64,000 nucleotides of DNA from Cladochytrium replicatum (Eukaryota; Chytridiomycota; Chytridiomycetes; Cladochytriales; Cladochytriaceae): NCBI GenBank assembly GCA_025526935.1, contig JAHLKD010000055.1, positions 186,001-250,000 on the forward strand, in the 5' to 3' direction. Positions 43,641 to 55,852 of this stretch are shown piece by piece (within the stretch, counting starts at the first letter, position 1; each line of letters begins with the position of its first letter). The position numbers were made by a program, and so were the translations under genes. The notes under the pieces are model-generated. The model was not told the origin of the DNA. It saw only the letters and a program-made list of their open reading frames with translations, and searched no databases.

Positions 43641-46600
43641 TCAGAACCATGTGGGCTTCTCCCCGCCCTCCGTCCCAAGATCCGCTTTTACTCCGACTCG
43701 TTCCTCCCACTCCTGCCACCACCTCACCCCCTTTGCCCAATCCTCTTGCCCGACACTCCCAACACCCCTCCACCACCTCACCGCCTCCTCGCTCGCCCGC
43801 ACAGCAACCCCATACGCACCCACCCCCTTCCGCACCCGCTCCTCTGCAATCGCCCTCCTCACAACCCCAGCCTCTCCCCACCCCTCGTTCTTCGCACCCC
43901 CACGCTCTTCGTCCACCTTCCGCCGCCTCGACCGCGGCACAGGATCCACAGGCTGCCAGAGTGCGTCGCCCACGTTGAGCAAGTAATCCCCGAGCCCGAG
44001 CGCGATCCACGTGCCTAGAAGGATGCATCCCAGGTACAGTACCCAAAAGTACCCACGGAAAACAACCCACATCCCCGCAGTGTCCGTTCCAAACTCGAAA
44101 AAGTACGGGTACAGACGGTTGTAGATCTCGGGGTACACGAACCACACCGCAATCGTCCCAATAGCTGCGAGATGATGCCACGCTGTCACGGTCCGGCACG
44201 TCATGTACGCAATCTTGATCGTCACGATAAACACAATGATCGCGTACGAGATGTGGCCCATCGCATAGATGAAGTTCTCCTCCCGGATCCCGATAACGTC
44301 CGCATACACCACTTCCCCAATACTATCCGGAATCCACCATCCGAGCCCAGTGTTCGCCACCGTCCGCCGTATCGTCGACGCCGTATAATCGATCGCGCTA
44401 CCTCCAAGGACACCCTCCCAACCAGCCTTCGTCGTAACGTTGCCGGCAATAGTACCAGCAACGCCCGTAGTCACGAGCCCGCCACCAGGCGCTCCACTCG
44501 GGTCCCGCAATCCATTGAAAAGGATAAATGGCACTCCAAGCGCAACAATCGCATGCCACAGCGCCTGCCCAACCCAAGTATAAAACACCACAAAATTGAA
44601 TCCCCTGCTCCTCTGCCCGTACGCATACAACTCAGGCGCACCCAGTAGCGTCGACCGCGACAAATCCTTCTCAAAGATCCCGACAGCAATCACCGGCAGC
44701 GACGAAAACAGAATGTTGTACAACGCAAGCGTCCAGCTCTCGTGCAACGATGTACCAGAGAACCCGGTCCAAGGCTGGAACAGCGCCTGAGTCCCATAGA
44801 ACCCAATGCACTTGTAGAACGTCGCGAGCGTGAAAAGCGATACGCGGTTATACGCCCACCGCCCGTGCACAAACATCAGCGGCTGCAGGAACCGGAACTG
44901 CGCGATGCTGTAATCCGACGCCCGCGCCGCCGCGAGTCCTTCCCGTCCCGTGATTCCGATCCCCACGTGCGCACTCTGGATCATCGGAATGTCGTTCGCA
45001 CCGTCGCCGATCGCCAGGGTGACACCGGACGGATACGACCGCCTGAACATATTGCCGACCATCTTCCTCCACAGCGACTTGGTCTGCTCCATGTGGTTCG
45101 GGTCGAGAAGAGACGCGACCCCGCTGCCGTGCGCGAGCCGCTCCTGATCCTCAAGAACCCGGTTCTTGACTTCAGTCACCACAAGCGCTTTCTGTGCCGG
45201 CGAGAAGCGACAGCACACGACTCCATCACTTCGGATCCCAAAGTCCAGGAATCGGAGCAGAAGGCTGTAATCCGTTGGCCCGTCGTTGTTGGGGTGGGTC
45301 ATCCCTTCAACTCCACTCGGCTGCCTCTCAAATCTGTTCATCGCCCCACTACTACCCCCAACCGCGCTTGTGGACCCACCACGCCTATCATCATCTCCCC
45401 CACCCCAGAACGGACTCCCGACTTTCGGCCCCGTCCGAATCTTCGCACCCGCACCAAGCCCACTCTTGTACCCCTCATGCTGCGTTTCCAACGTCAACAA
45501 CGTCTCCCCCTCACAAACAACAACCACATGCCCCCCACCCTCCCGCTTCTGCACCTCCGCAGCCCTCGCAATCCCCCTCTCAACACTCCTCGCAATCTCC
45601 CCCGTCGTCGACCCTTCAATATGGATCACCTCGCTGTACGGCTTCACAAGCTCACACGTCCCCGCAATGTTCACCGCAGTCTCCTTCTTGTCCCCAGTGA
45701 GCATCCAAACTCTCACACCAGCCCTTCGCAACGCGTCAATCGTCGCAGGAACCCCCTCCTGCAACTTATCCTCGATCGCCGTCGCTCCAAGCAAGATCAA
45801 ATCCCTCTCAACCTCCGCCGCAACAGCATCAAGCTTCTTCGATCGTCCCGTCAGCGCCGTAGCAGCTTCCTGATACCTCGCGCTCCACATCGCGTACTCC
45901 CGCTCATCAAACTCCCTGTATGCATAACACAGCGTCCGAAGCCCGTCGCTCGCGAACCGAGAAAGATGCTCTACAGTCCGCTCCTGGAATATCCTCTCGT
46001 ACCCAGCCCTCGCACTCTGCGTCAACCGCTCGAAAATCACGCTGTCAGCTCCTTTGCAGAGAAGCACGATACGACCGTCGGGGAGTCGGTACACCACGCT
46101 CATGCGCTTGCGTGTGGAATTGAACTCGAGAGTCTGTAGAACCTCGTAATCCGCAGGTCGGGATCCAAAGATGGACAGCGAGACACCGTTGAGGCTCCGG
46201 TCCCGGAGCACGAAACCCATTTCGCGTGCCGCGTCGCTGAGCGCGACTTCGTCGGGGGAGCTGCTCTGGTACACAATCATGCCATCGGTGACTTGGGGAG
46301 GTTGTGGCGCTGGGAGCTTGTCGATCTTGCTGCGGTCGGGGACGACGGCGTGGCAGAGCGCGAGGGCCTCGAAGAATCGGAAGGTGCGCTCAAGGATGAC
46401 GGTTTGGTTGGGGTCCGTTGTGGCGCTTGCCATGGCAGTCATACGTGCAACTGTAACTTGGAGCTCGTTGCCGTCGTTCATAAGGTGGTTGGCGAGAACA
46501 CGGAGGAGATCCTCGACTGGCTTGTCTGCCATTTTGGGGTTCTCGGGCACAGCCGATGGTGGCGGTTGGGGATGTTCTGGGTTTGTGTGAAAGTACGGAT

Positions 46601-48886
46601 GACCGCAGACAGCGAGCTTCCGGAACACCATCTTGTTCTCGGTCAGAGTACCCGTCTTGTCACTACAATAATAGTGCGAATTCACAATTGAGAAAAGCTT
46701 CCCAAATCAAACTTTTTTTTCCTCATTACCTGAAGAGATATTGTACTTGACCAAGCTCCTCGTTCAAGCTACTCGTCCGAGCAAGAGCCGGCGTATCCGT
46801 AACCGGATCGTACATCCCCACATCCACATTCATAAACAAGATCTGCACCACCTTCGCCACTTCCAACGTCACATACAGAGAAATCGGTACAAATGCATTG
46901 TACAACACCACGTAACTGAAGAACGCGGCCACGTCATCCTTTTGCAACCCCGAAATGTACCAGTGTTTCGGCCGGTCGTTTGCATCCCACCAGGCAGCTA
47001 GTGCAGTCCACGCGCCGGAAAGGATCAGGACAAGGACGAACACGCTGATGACCACGGAATTGGTGGTCTGCTCGACAGTGGACGACTTTGTGCGGGGCTC
47101 GGTAGCGTTCATTCGGATCTTGGTATCCTCGCCGGTGTAGACAACGACAGCGAAGACATGGTGAGTGTTGCGGAGAGTCGACCCACGGAGAAGGAGCTGG
47201 CCTGGCGTCAGAGGGTGGCGTGCGCCGCTGCCGCTGTGACCCAGCTCCATGTAGCCATCGAAGCCATAGAGGTTGTCTGTGGGTGACTCTGCCTGAATCA
47301 ATGCTAAAGTAGTGTCAGCAAACTGAAAAAATCAATCTCGCATCTGTGTACATACCGCGGTACTCGGCAAGGGTGGCAAGATCGACGATACGATCCGTGC
47401 TTGCCTTGACAGCCGTCTTTTGCTTCAAATTGGTCTCTCCATCCAAGTTTGCAGTCTCAATGAAACATACACCATTCCCGTTTGTGGTCGCAAGGACAAC
47501 TACATCCGCTGGAATCATCTCGTCCTTTCGAACAAGAATGATGTCGCCGACTCTCAAGTCTCTGCTTTTCACCGTCTCCCAACGAGCCTGACGCTGACCG
47601 TCGGCGAGCGGCACAACAATGTTTGCACTGTACTCAATCGAGGGCAAAATTGCGGCTTGCGCTCCAGCGGCAGAAGCGCTTTGTGCCATTGCTGGTGGAC
47701 CACTTCGACCAGCGGGAGTGGAAGGATGTTGCATTAGGGGCTGGCGGTGAGCGCGCGGGTCGGACATGTATGAGAGTTCCTGACCGTCCGAGGACGAGTG
47801 GGATTTGCGTCGACGCTGGTGCGAGTCTGAGATCGGCTCGACAACCAGACGTGACACGGGAGTGTTGTTCTCGACTCCATCTGCACGGTGTCTCTTCACA
47901 TCTGGATTAAAGCGCGCATTTAGCAAAACGAAATTTGAAGTCACCAACGTCATCAACGAACCATCCCACGCTTCTCTGCACATGGCAAAGATGACAAAGA
48001 CTGCCAACGGGAAAATTGTGGTAAAACGACCCGTTGGACTCCATCCCGGTACAACCTAGGGAGTATCACAGCACAGTTAGTCAAGGAGGCCAAAAAATAG
48101 GGTCGCTTTGGGAAGAATTGGGAGCTTTGCAAGACTGGTGCGAGTCGTTTGATGACTCAATCTACTCACCTGGAGACAAGAGATGAACAAGAAGTAGAGG
48201 TTTGCAATTTTCGAAAACTGGTAGAGGAGCTGCTTTGGCAAGAAATCCAAGGGGTTGTATCGAGATGTTCTGACAGAGTTGTCGATGAAGCGGCCATGGC
48301 GAGCCCTCCATCTGAGTACACCAGGTAGGGCCACCAAACAGCAGTTGCAGAGCCAGAGCGGAAAGAGCACAAACTGGAGGATGCCGCCGCCAGGAATCAA
48401 AAATTCGTTTACGAGGTAGCGCCAGTCCGGAATGTCGAAATTGACATTTTTGTGGGGACCGGTGGGGTCGGACGGGTTGACGAAAATCTTTCTGCCAATC
48501 TCGGAGGGAGGAGCAGAGCCAGCGGGCAGTTTAGCAGCGTCCGATATAGAGTGGCGCGAGATTGAGTTGGGCAGGTTCTGGTGATGTTGATTATCCGCGG
48601 GCACTGGGTAGTCAGAAGGAGCCGAGTGGGCACGGATAGACTGAGCGGGGAAAGAGTTTGAGTGAACGAGGTGGTCGTTTGGAGGAGCAGGGCGGTACAG
48701 CTCGTCGTAAGTGCGAGAGCGGTAGGCACGGGGACGGTTGAGCGAGCGGGTGGTGAAAGAGGCCCTGCCGGGGTGGACAGGGTCGGAGTCCCAACCATCA
48801 TCCTCGTTGTGGTTGTAGAGCGACATGATGGGCACGTTTGGCAGGGCAGACGAGGGAGCGTTGGTGGTGGAAGAGTACGCTGGCAT
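43641..48886 (-). CDS. P4-ATPase phospholipid flippase (Dnf-like)
   Basis: Four exons (48886-48170, 48055-47356, 47303-46730, 46662-43641) encode about 1670 residues. A long disordered N-terminus precedes TM1-2 (FVLFPLWLCNCCLVAL region, then FPLAVFVIFAMCREAWDG). The actuator domain has IPADVVVLATTNGNGVCF and the DGETNLK dephosphorylation loop. PISLYVTLEVAKVVQ is the P4-specific PISL segment. Asp 665 in SDKTGTLTENKM is phosphorylated. Nucleotide-binding and hinge motifs follow (SSSPDEVAL, LLCKGADSVIF, MLTGDKKETAVNIA, AIGDGANDIPMIQSAHVGIG), then the C-terminal membrane bundle. The family moves phospholipids from outer to cytosolic leaflet at the plasma membrane and Golgi, usually with a Cdc50 partner not in this window. 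An insertion of about 75 residues, rich in Gly and Arg, sits before the hinge (about residues 1030-1105). Confidence 0.95.
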
Positions 48887-48898
48887 GCAGGGACAGTT

Positions 48899-48940
48899 CA
48901 CAGCACGGCACAGCACAGCACAGCACAGGCACAGCACAGC
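48899..48940. repeat. CACAG/GCACAG-type short repeat upstream of the flippase start
   Basis: Imperfect tandem cacagca/ggcacag units just before the chosen flippase start codon. Translated, they would add a Cys/Leu-rich leader, which argues that the true start is the ATG at 48886 and that this is 5' UTR. Confidence 0.75.
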
Positions 48941-49189
48941 CGACTACACGCTAAGAGCAGAATGGGAACGGGAATACGACTGACTGGATGGCAATGGATG
49001 GGTGGAACAGAGTTGGGTGGTGGCAGTGCCGGTAATATGTGTTTGTCGGAGGTAGCGGTGGCCATGCAGCGTGGGAACAATTAATTGGATCAAACCTACA
49101 AAAAAAGAATCAAATCGGTACACAGTGATCCAACCGTCTTCCACGAGGACAATCAAGCGTGTATCGCTCACCTGAAAGATCCCACGGAA

Positions 49190-49348
49190 CGAGGAAGAAC
49201 CACACGTATTTGACTTCCTGCTCCAGTTGATTCGAGAACCGATTAACGACCGCAAAGTCAAACCGGTCTACATCACGACAAAGGAGAACATTGCAGATCT
49301 GTTTACCAAAGCATTAAGAGCTCCAAACCTTTTCTTACAAAGCATTTG
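49190..49348 (+). pseudogene. Ty1/copia pol C-terminal relic
   Basis: A plus-strand fragment reading FDFLLQLIREPINDRKVKPVY, then ITTKENIADLFTKALRAP and a stop. This is the RNase H tail of a copia polyprotein, whose usual ending is an IREx(n)YxxTxENIADxFTKAL motif. The upstream part is broken and no LTR was found. It lies in the flippase/beta-glucosidase intergenic region. Confidence 0.7.
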
Positions 49349-49503
49349 AACATTCTTTCTTCAGAGTTGCTTCATCTTTTCCACGGTGATATTCTTCATC
49401 TCTTCTTTGCTCATTTTCTATCAGCGTATTTGTCAGTTCTTTTCATCCTACTTCTCCCTCCCGCTAAACTCATTTTTTACGTTGTCTTCCCCATAAAAGT
49501 TGG

Positions 49504-49845
49504 TCAGATCATTCGCAATAAATCCAAGAAGCAAACCTCTTGTCTCGCAACTTTAAAATTATAGCATTGTTGGTTACCGGCCCGGGTATTATTGTGTTCG
49601 TTTGGTGTGGCTGGTGTAGATGGGAATGACATTGATTGTTTGTTGTTACAGACGAAGAAGACAAAGGCGATGATGAGGATGAAAATGAGTATGAAGACGA
49701 CGAATGATTTCGTGATTGATTTGAATAACACCCATATCGACAGGTTTACCGATTTTCCGCTGGTAGTCCGGCCCATCCTCTGCCAGATCCAAATTTGCGG
49801 ACTAACTCGAGGCGATGAGCAACTTATTGGAGGTTGTGTATTCAA
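49504..49845 (-). CDS. possible small single-pass membrane protein
   Basis: A 113-codon open frame with one strong hydrophobic segment (FVVFILIFILIIAFVFFV, about residues 67-84) flanked by Lys. No family or splice structure recognised, and a plus-strand frame of similar length overlaps it, so it may be chance. Confidence 0.2.
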   Translation of the reverse strand: MNTQPPISCSSPRVSPQIWIWQRMGRTTSGKSVNLSIWVLFKSITKSFVVFILIFILIIAFVFFVCNNKQSMSFPSTPATPNEHNNTRAGNQQCYNFKVARQEVCFLDLLRMI

Positions 49846-49970
49846 CCGTTACCTCCTGGTTACTCTCGACGTCACGCCCTCTATCTCTCTCTCTCCCGTA
49901 AATCAAATTTTTAAAGGGGAACCTCAACTTAAGGTATTGCAAATCTGCTCTAATCGCCCCTCGTCTGGTA

Positions 49971-51671
49971 ATGACCATCTTCTCCACCGTTATCATGATT
50001 TCCCTCTCGTTCATATTAGCCCTCTCCTCCACGGCCCTCGGCGCTGCTGTGCCCCTGCCGTCCACGTTCCCTCCTAATGACTTCCTCTACGGCTGCGCAA
50101 TCTCCGCCTACCAAAGCGAGGGCGCTTGGAACGTCGCTGGCAAGCAGCCCTCCATCTGGGACTCCTTCGCCCACGCCGGCCGCATCGCTAACAACGCCAC
50201 TGGTGACGTCGCCGCTGACTTCTACCACCAATACCCAAAGGACATCCCGACAATCCGCTCCGCTCTCGGCGCAAACTCAATGTCCATCTCCCTCTCCTGG
50301 ACCAGGATCATCTCTGACGCTGGTCTCCCGTCCCAGCGAGTGAACCCAGACGGTGTCGCCCACTACAACAAAGTCGTCGACGCCATGCTCGCGAACGGGT
50401 TGGAGCCCTTTGTTAGTTTGTACCATTGGGACCTCCCGCAGTCCATCATGGACAAGTACGCTGGCTGGATCTCGAGGGATATCGTCGACGACTTTGCATT
50501 CTATGCCGACGCGGTGTTCACCGCCCTCGGCAAGAAAGTAAAGTACTGGGCAACCCTCAACGAGCCTTTCCAGATCTGCGCCGCCGGCTACGGATACGGC
50601 ACAATGGCCCCCGGCCGCTGCTCCGACCGCTCCATCTGCGCCGAAGGCGACACCCTCGTCGAGCCCTGTAAGTAGCCATCCGCAATCATTTCCACCCCTT
50701 TTTTCATCTCTGTTTGCAAAAAACAAAGGGCTCTGCGCGCACAACGCCCTCCTCGCCCACGCAACCGCTGTCAACGTCTTCCGCACAAAACACAAACCCT
50801 CCAACCCGACCGCCCAAATCTCTCTCAAGCTCGACGGCGCCTTCGCCTTCCCCTACGACCCCGAATCCGCCGCAGACCTCGCCGCCGTCGACCGCATCCT
50901 CCAGTGGGAAATCGGCTGGTTCGCCGACCCGATCTACTTTGGCAAGTACCCCGACGCCGTCGCGGGAACCCTCGGGCCCTTGGGCCTCCTCCCCGAGTTC
51001 ACCGACACCGAGATCGCCCTCGTGAAAGGGTCGGCAGACTATTTCGCCTGGGACGCGTACACGTCGAACTGGGTCAAGAGCCTGGTCGACTCGACCGGGA
51101 AGCCCGTCATCGGCGCGTGCGACCCGGCAGAGTTTGAGGCTCACTGGCCGCAGTGCGCGGAGTTGGTGCAGCAACGTACGGGCGGAGGGGAGTTCATTGG
51201 CAACGCGACGCAGGCGCCGTGGAACTTTGCGGTGCCGGAAGGGTTGAGGAGCGGATTGAAGTGGATCCACGACAGGTACAAGCCTGAGATCATGTACATC
51301 TCGGAAAACGGCATGCCGGTGCTCGGCGAGGACGCATGGACGGAGAGCCAGTGGGCGGACGATGTGCCGAGGACGTGGTGGTATAAAGGCTACACCGACC
51401 AGCTCAAGCTCGCGATTGTGGAGGATAAGCTGCCGGTGAAAGGATACCTTGCCTGGTCGTGCTTTGACAACTTGGAGTGAGCTGATCATGTGTTTGCAAT
51501 GTTGTACTTTTCGGGGTGCTGATGTTTGTTCATAGGTGGGGCGACGGTTACGCGTTCAGGTTCGGACTGTTGCGTGTGGACTACAAGGACCAATCTCGCC
51601 ACGTCAAGAACTCGGCTCGGTTCTTGAAATCTGTGTTTGCGCCAGACTTTAAGTGCAAACCGAGGTATTAG
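49971..51671 (+). CDS. secreted GH1 beta-glucosidase
   Basis: Three exons (49971-50667, 50729-51476, 51536-51671) encode 526 residues. A signal peptide covers about residues 1-24 (ISLSFILALSSTALGAA). The family 1 fold shows FLYGCAISAYQSEGAW near the start, SMSISLSWTRI, SLYHWDLPQ, the acid/base in YWATLNEPF (Glu 198), and the nucleophile in MYISENGMPV (Glu 425), with WSCFDNLEWGDGY for the aglycone and sugar site. It hydrolyses beta-glucosides such as cellobiose, probably outside the cell. GH1 enzymes usually carry W-S-x-D-N-x-E-W, present here. It is divergent from the flippase gene, about 1.1 kb away. Confidence 0.95.
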
Positions 51672-53440
51672 AGAGAGGTACCAGAGAGCATATCCGCTAG
51701 ACAAAAAGATTAGATCCCCTGAATTTTTGGAGAGCCGTACGTAAATATCAACTACTGTCCCGTCAATACATGGATTAGAATGAGTGTTTACCGATCTTTT
51801 ATTGGATTTCCCTGCAGATGGGCTGACAGAAACGGCACAGCAGCAGACTGCAAGTTTGGCGTTGAACTCATATTGCGCGTTACCCGTTGTGTCAAATTAA
51901 TTTCAACATCGTTCCCACGAGCAAACAATAATGGGGTTCAAAATAAATTTAAATTGCACCAACAGCAACCACCAGTGCTGGCAAAAATTTGAAGCGTCTC
52001 ACGAGGTACTGAAATTTCTGCCTAAACTGCACAAAACCACCCCTCGCCTTAGGTATGTTTGGCCAATCAAGGTAGACTACCTCTGTGGAGCACATTCGAC
52101 ACTTCATATTTATTAGCAGGTCTTGACAACTCAAGAAAATTCAGATCTGTTGTAAGCTTCGGAAGCCTTGTACTGAAGATGAATGAAGCAGTAAATATTT
52201 CATTGTAGAACTCCTCCAACTCATCCCGCAGTCTCTTGTGCTTGCTACGAAACGACATGTTGATGTAAATGCTTGAGTTCGATTTTTTGCGCATACAACG
52301 CGAGCCTCAAAAATCGAAACTTAAAAACCTTTATGAACTTGTGGGAAGAGTGATTGCCGCGTTCATCAATGAACAAACGATCAGATACTTCATCTAATGA
52401 CAAACAAAACTTGAACCATAGTGATGAACAGAACTTGTGTCTAATTCTCATTTAACGATGTCAAGTACACTGTTGAGTTATTTACGTTATAGGACATTAT
52501 TACTACAGTCACTTTAACAACCATACACATAATATACTACGACATAACAGACGGACTGGAGACGCCCAGGAGTCTCGATGCAGTATGCGGAAAGACCTGT
52601 CGGATATAATTGTGAAGTCAATAACAATCGTTTACTTGGGAAGGGTAATATGCATTTATTATGGTGGAAACGCATACCTACGTGTCTTCTACGTTATTAC
52701 CACATATGGCAATATTACTCATATTACATGTAACGTCGTCCTGGTGTGCACCGCAAATGTGTCATAAAGAGAGACTTGGGTGGGACTTCCTTTCTTTTAT
52801 TTAAAATTGATTCACTATAGAAAGTTTAATTATTTTGATTATTCAGAATTTGTTTTTATAGAATCACGTGACCAAAAATGTTGCATAGCACCAATATTCC
52901 TGTACAAATCTGCTGAGGGACCTGAAGACTATTTCAGAAGCATTAGGTTGGTGTGCTTGCTCCTAGTGTTCGGACTGAGCCTTGCGGATTGCTGTAGAAG
53001 TCAAGGACTGTTACTGAAGGTTACTTTACTTTCAGGAGACAAGTCGACAACGTCAGTCCAAAGGTATTCTTTCCATTGTCTGATTGAAGCACTATTTAGC
53101 AATCAATGTAATATTTAATTATTGAGAACAGTAGTTCAGTAACAAGCCATACTGCTATGTAAGCGTATGCAACGATGATTGAATGGCGTGTATGAGTGTC
53201 AGGATCGACTCTACTCAATCATGTTTGAAGGGAGTATACCCTATTCCGACTACGCTGATTCACCACAGTAGTCTACATATACCCTTCAACGATGTTCCCT
53301 GATCTGTGAACTTAGCAATTCACAAATACGATCCACAAAGCAGCAATCACGTGTTTGCGGGAATGGAGCACAATCCAGGCCATTTTCCCTGTAAGTCGTT
53401 GAGCATTGCCAAATTCCCTCACCTTTCTTCACATTATATT
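51672..53440. other. no recognisable gene
   Basis: AT-rich intergenic sequence. One short minus frame (52067-52294) includes a charged helix (KHKRLRDELEEFYNEIF) but has no further support. Confidence 0.45.
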
Positions 53441-53454
53441 CCTTGTATTGGTCG

Positions 53455-54560
53455 CTGGTGAGAGATGGGCCAGTTCGAAGATCTCCCTGACAGTTCCTCC
53501 TCAACCAATGTCAGGCAGATCAAACTTTCTGCAATGCTCCCATCTGTACACTCCAGACCTTCCTCACCATTGAAGGCAGTGGCCAGAACAAATGGGGAAA
53601 CCATATTCCAGTGACCCAACAGCAGCTGATGCAAATGCCCAACAGCTTCCCGCTGGTCCAACAAGCACAACAAATGCAGCGGAGCAACATTGGTCAGTAA
53701 AACCAACCCCCTGGCCCTATATATGGAGAAGGTATGTTTCAGAGGAGGCAATAGAGTTGCATCTAGGACACTAATATAATCACAGGTCCAGGACAGCTTG
53801 AGAGTTCTTCATCTCTCACCGACCGAGGGAGCAGATCGCAAGCATCTATCCCTGCCTATGGACCGTCTGTCCATAATGGACATTACACAGCTTTGCTTCA
53901 GAGATCAGGGAGCCAGCGCTTACCAAGCATTCACAGCGGCTCATTGTCAAATGGAGGCTCGAGTACCGGCTCCTTTGGTGCTTCAACCGTGAAGAAGATG
54001 TTTGCTTTTGTTTTCGTGATCGAAAGCACTAGCAACTGGATAGCATGGTCAAGTCCAGCCAAATGAATTCCGGCCAACAGCGCTCTTTATAGGGTGAGAT
54101 TCATTCACTGAAGGAATCCCTCAAAGATGTTGAAACGATGCCCTGTCATCAGCTTAACGCAGATAAGATCACATCAGCAGAGTAACATTGACACTCTTGG
54201 TATGTCTCACATTATGCTCAGCAATGATTTTGAAATATTGCACGAATAACATAGGCCTCAAGATATGAGGGCGGGTTTATTCTCCCAGGATTTCTCTTTT
54301 ATCCCTATGGTTGATTTGGTATGTGTAAAGATGCGCCTGTGGTAAATCACCAAAGGTTCTCATAACACAGGGCGCTTGCTATTTGCTAAGGACAGTTTTG
54401 ATGTCACAAGTTCTGAGCTGAAGACCAAAAACATTGCTTTTATGTGCAGGGATGTCTACCTAAAGAAGAAAATGACCATTCAGCAGGCCTTTCTTCTGAG
54501 TTTGTTGAGCATCGCACGATCTTACAACAACCCCAGCTGTACACAAATTTAACAGGGCAG
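53455..54560 (+). pseudogene. unrecognised, possibly decayed, intron-containing gene
   Basis: Several plus-strand segments in different frames look like protein: QFEDLPDSSSTNVRQIKLSA near 53475; WGNHIPVTQQQLMQMP near 53590-53690; a Ser/Gly-rich part GPGQLESSSSLTDRGSRSQA and LSNGGSSTGSFGASTVKK near 53785-53995; GEIHSLKESLKDVE near 54090; and RLLFAKDSFDVTSSELKTKN near 54370. Splice-like signals lie between some of them. I could not join them into one frame. The Gln- and Ser-rich composition resembles a transcriptional regulator, but no domain is certain. Confidence 0.35.
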
Positions 54561-55800
54561 CTTGAAGAATAACGCTTGGCTACTTGGAACTGGGACAATT
54601 GCAAATTTCGAAATACAAAAAGCGCAAATCCAATGAGTGGTTGGTCTTCTAAGTACACTCCTCTAAACTGTTTGATAAGCATACTGATTATTCATTGACG
54701 AGCGAGATTACTGACTTGAGCTGGAGGGCGGGTGATTCTTGCTGCCTGTCAGGACGATGGCTGGCGTCGTGAACAAAAAAAACCTGACTTCTGTACTGGA
54801 ATCACGGCATACATAACAAGGATACAAAAAGCGGCGAGTGATAACGAACAACATGAAGTGTAAGATAATTAAAAAACAGCAATGCTTCGACTGAATCACA
54901 TCGCATCTTAGAGCCCTTGATAAAATGGTCCGCGCTGACGAAAAAATCAAATGGAGAACTTGCATTCACAAGCTCGCAGGAAAGATTGTCGCAGAAACGA
55001 TGACTGAAATTGTGCACGCAGCCAATGAGGAAGAGCAACAGCCGCTTACTGAGATTCTTAATTAAGACACACGACAGGCAACTGAATATTTCCAAACAAT
55101 TCATGGACTCCCGTGAACTTATCAAACTCAAACTAGCATGCCAAGCAAACGACAAGAAGAATCTGGCCAACAATAATGATTCAACCAGAGAACTCTGATC
55201 TTCCGTTTTTGCATAAGAACAGTGGCTGGGGTAAGTGATTACATTATCACGTGCTCACCATATCAACTTTCCCACAGATTACCGCAAATTGAAAGGGATC
55301 GTTCGTCACGTGTTCGCTATGGACGTTTGCTCGAAATGGCCAGGAAGGTTCAAGACAGGATTCAGGTGAGAAACAATACTGTAATCTTTTAGATAACAGA
55401 AACTGACAGATACAAGAGAAACAGACAAGCTTATAAAGGAACAGATTACTAATCATTTGGATCATGTAACATCAACGTAAGCAACAGGAGAAGGTAAAAG
55501 AACAAGAAGGAATTCCTAATGAAAGTAAAACCTTTCAAATCAAATAGAAAGAACTAGAAAAGATAAAAGATAAAGAGGAATAGCATTTGCGCACATTCCG
55601 AAAACGGTAAGAATCACAGCCACTGTAGTCAGGGGACCACGGAATCATTACACAAATTCGTTGATTTTTGCGCAGCAATCTCGTTTTTCATTGGATGACC
55701 AAAGTTTAGGGTAACTATTTTGTGCAAAAATTTTGCACCTCATATCCACCTAACCCTAACTTATATACCATCTCCTTCCCACTTCACTTTTCCGCGTAGA
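54561..55800. other. no recognisable gene
   Basis: Intergenic sequence before the P450 array; no coding or RNA feature recognised. Confidence 0.5.
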
Positions 55801-55808
55801 TCAGGGGA

Positions 55809-55816
55809 TATAAAAG
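55809..55816 (+). promoter_or_regulatory. TATA box of the first P450 gene
   Basis: TATAAAAG lies about 37 bases before the start codon at 55853, followed by a GC-rich stretch and a short leader. The position fits a core promoter with a very short 5' UTR. Confidence 0.55.
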
Positions 55817-55852
55817 GTCGTGATCCCCCGCTCTGATTTTCATCTACACGCA

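Noticed and set aside
43649-46691. Several long plus-strand ORFs opposite the flippase
   Set aside because: They are high-GC shadow frames of the flippase exon, Pro/Ser-rich and without domains.
48887-48937. A Cys/Leu-rich N-terminal extension of the flippase
   Set aside because: It is the translation of a CACAG repeat and has no membrane or signal logic; the ATG at 48886 is a better start.
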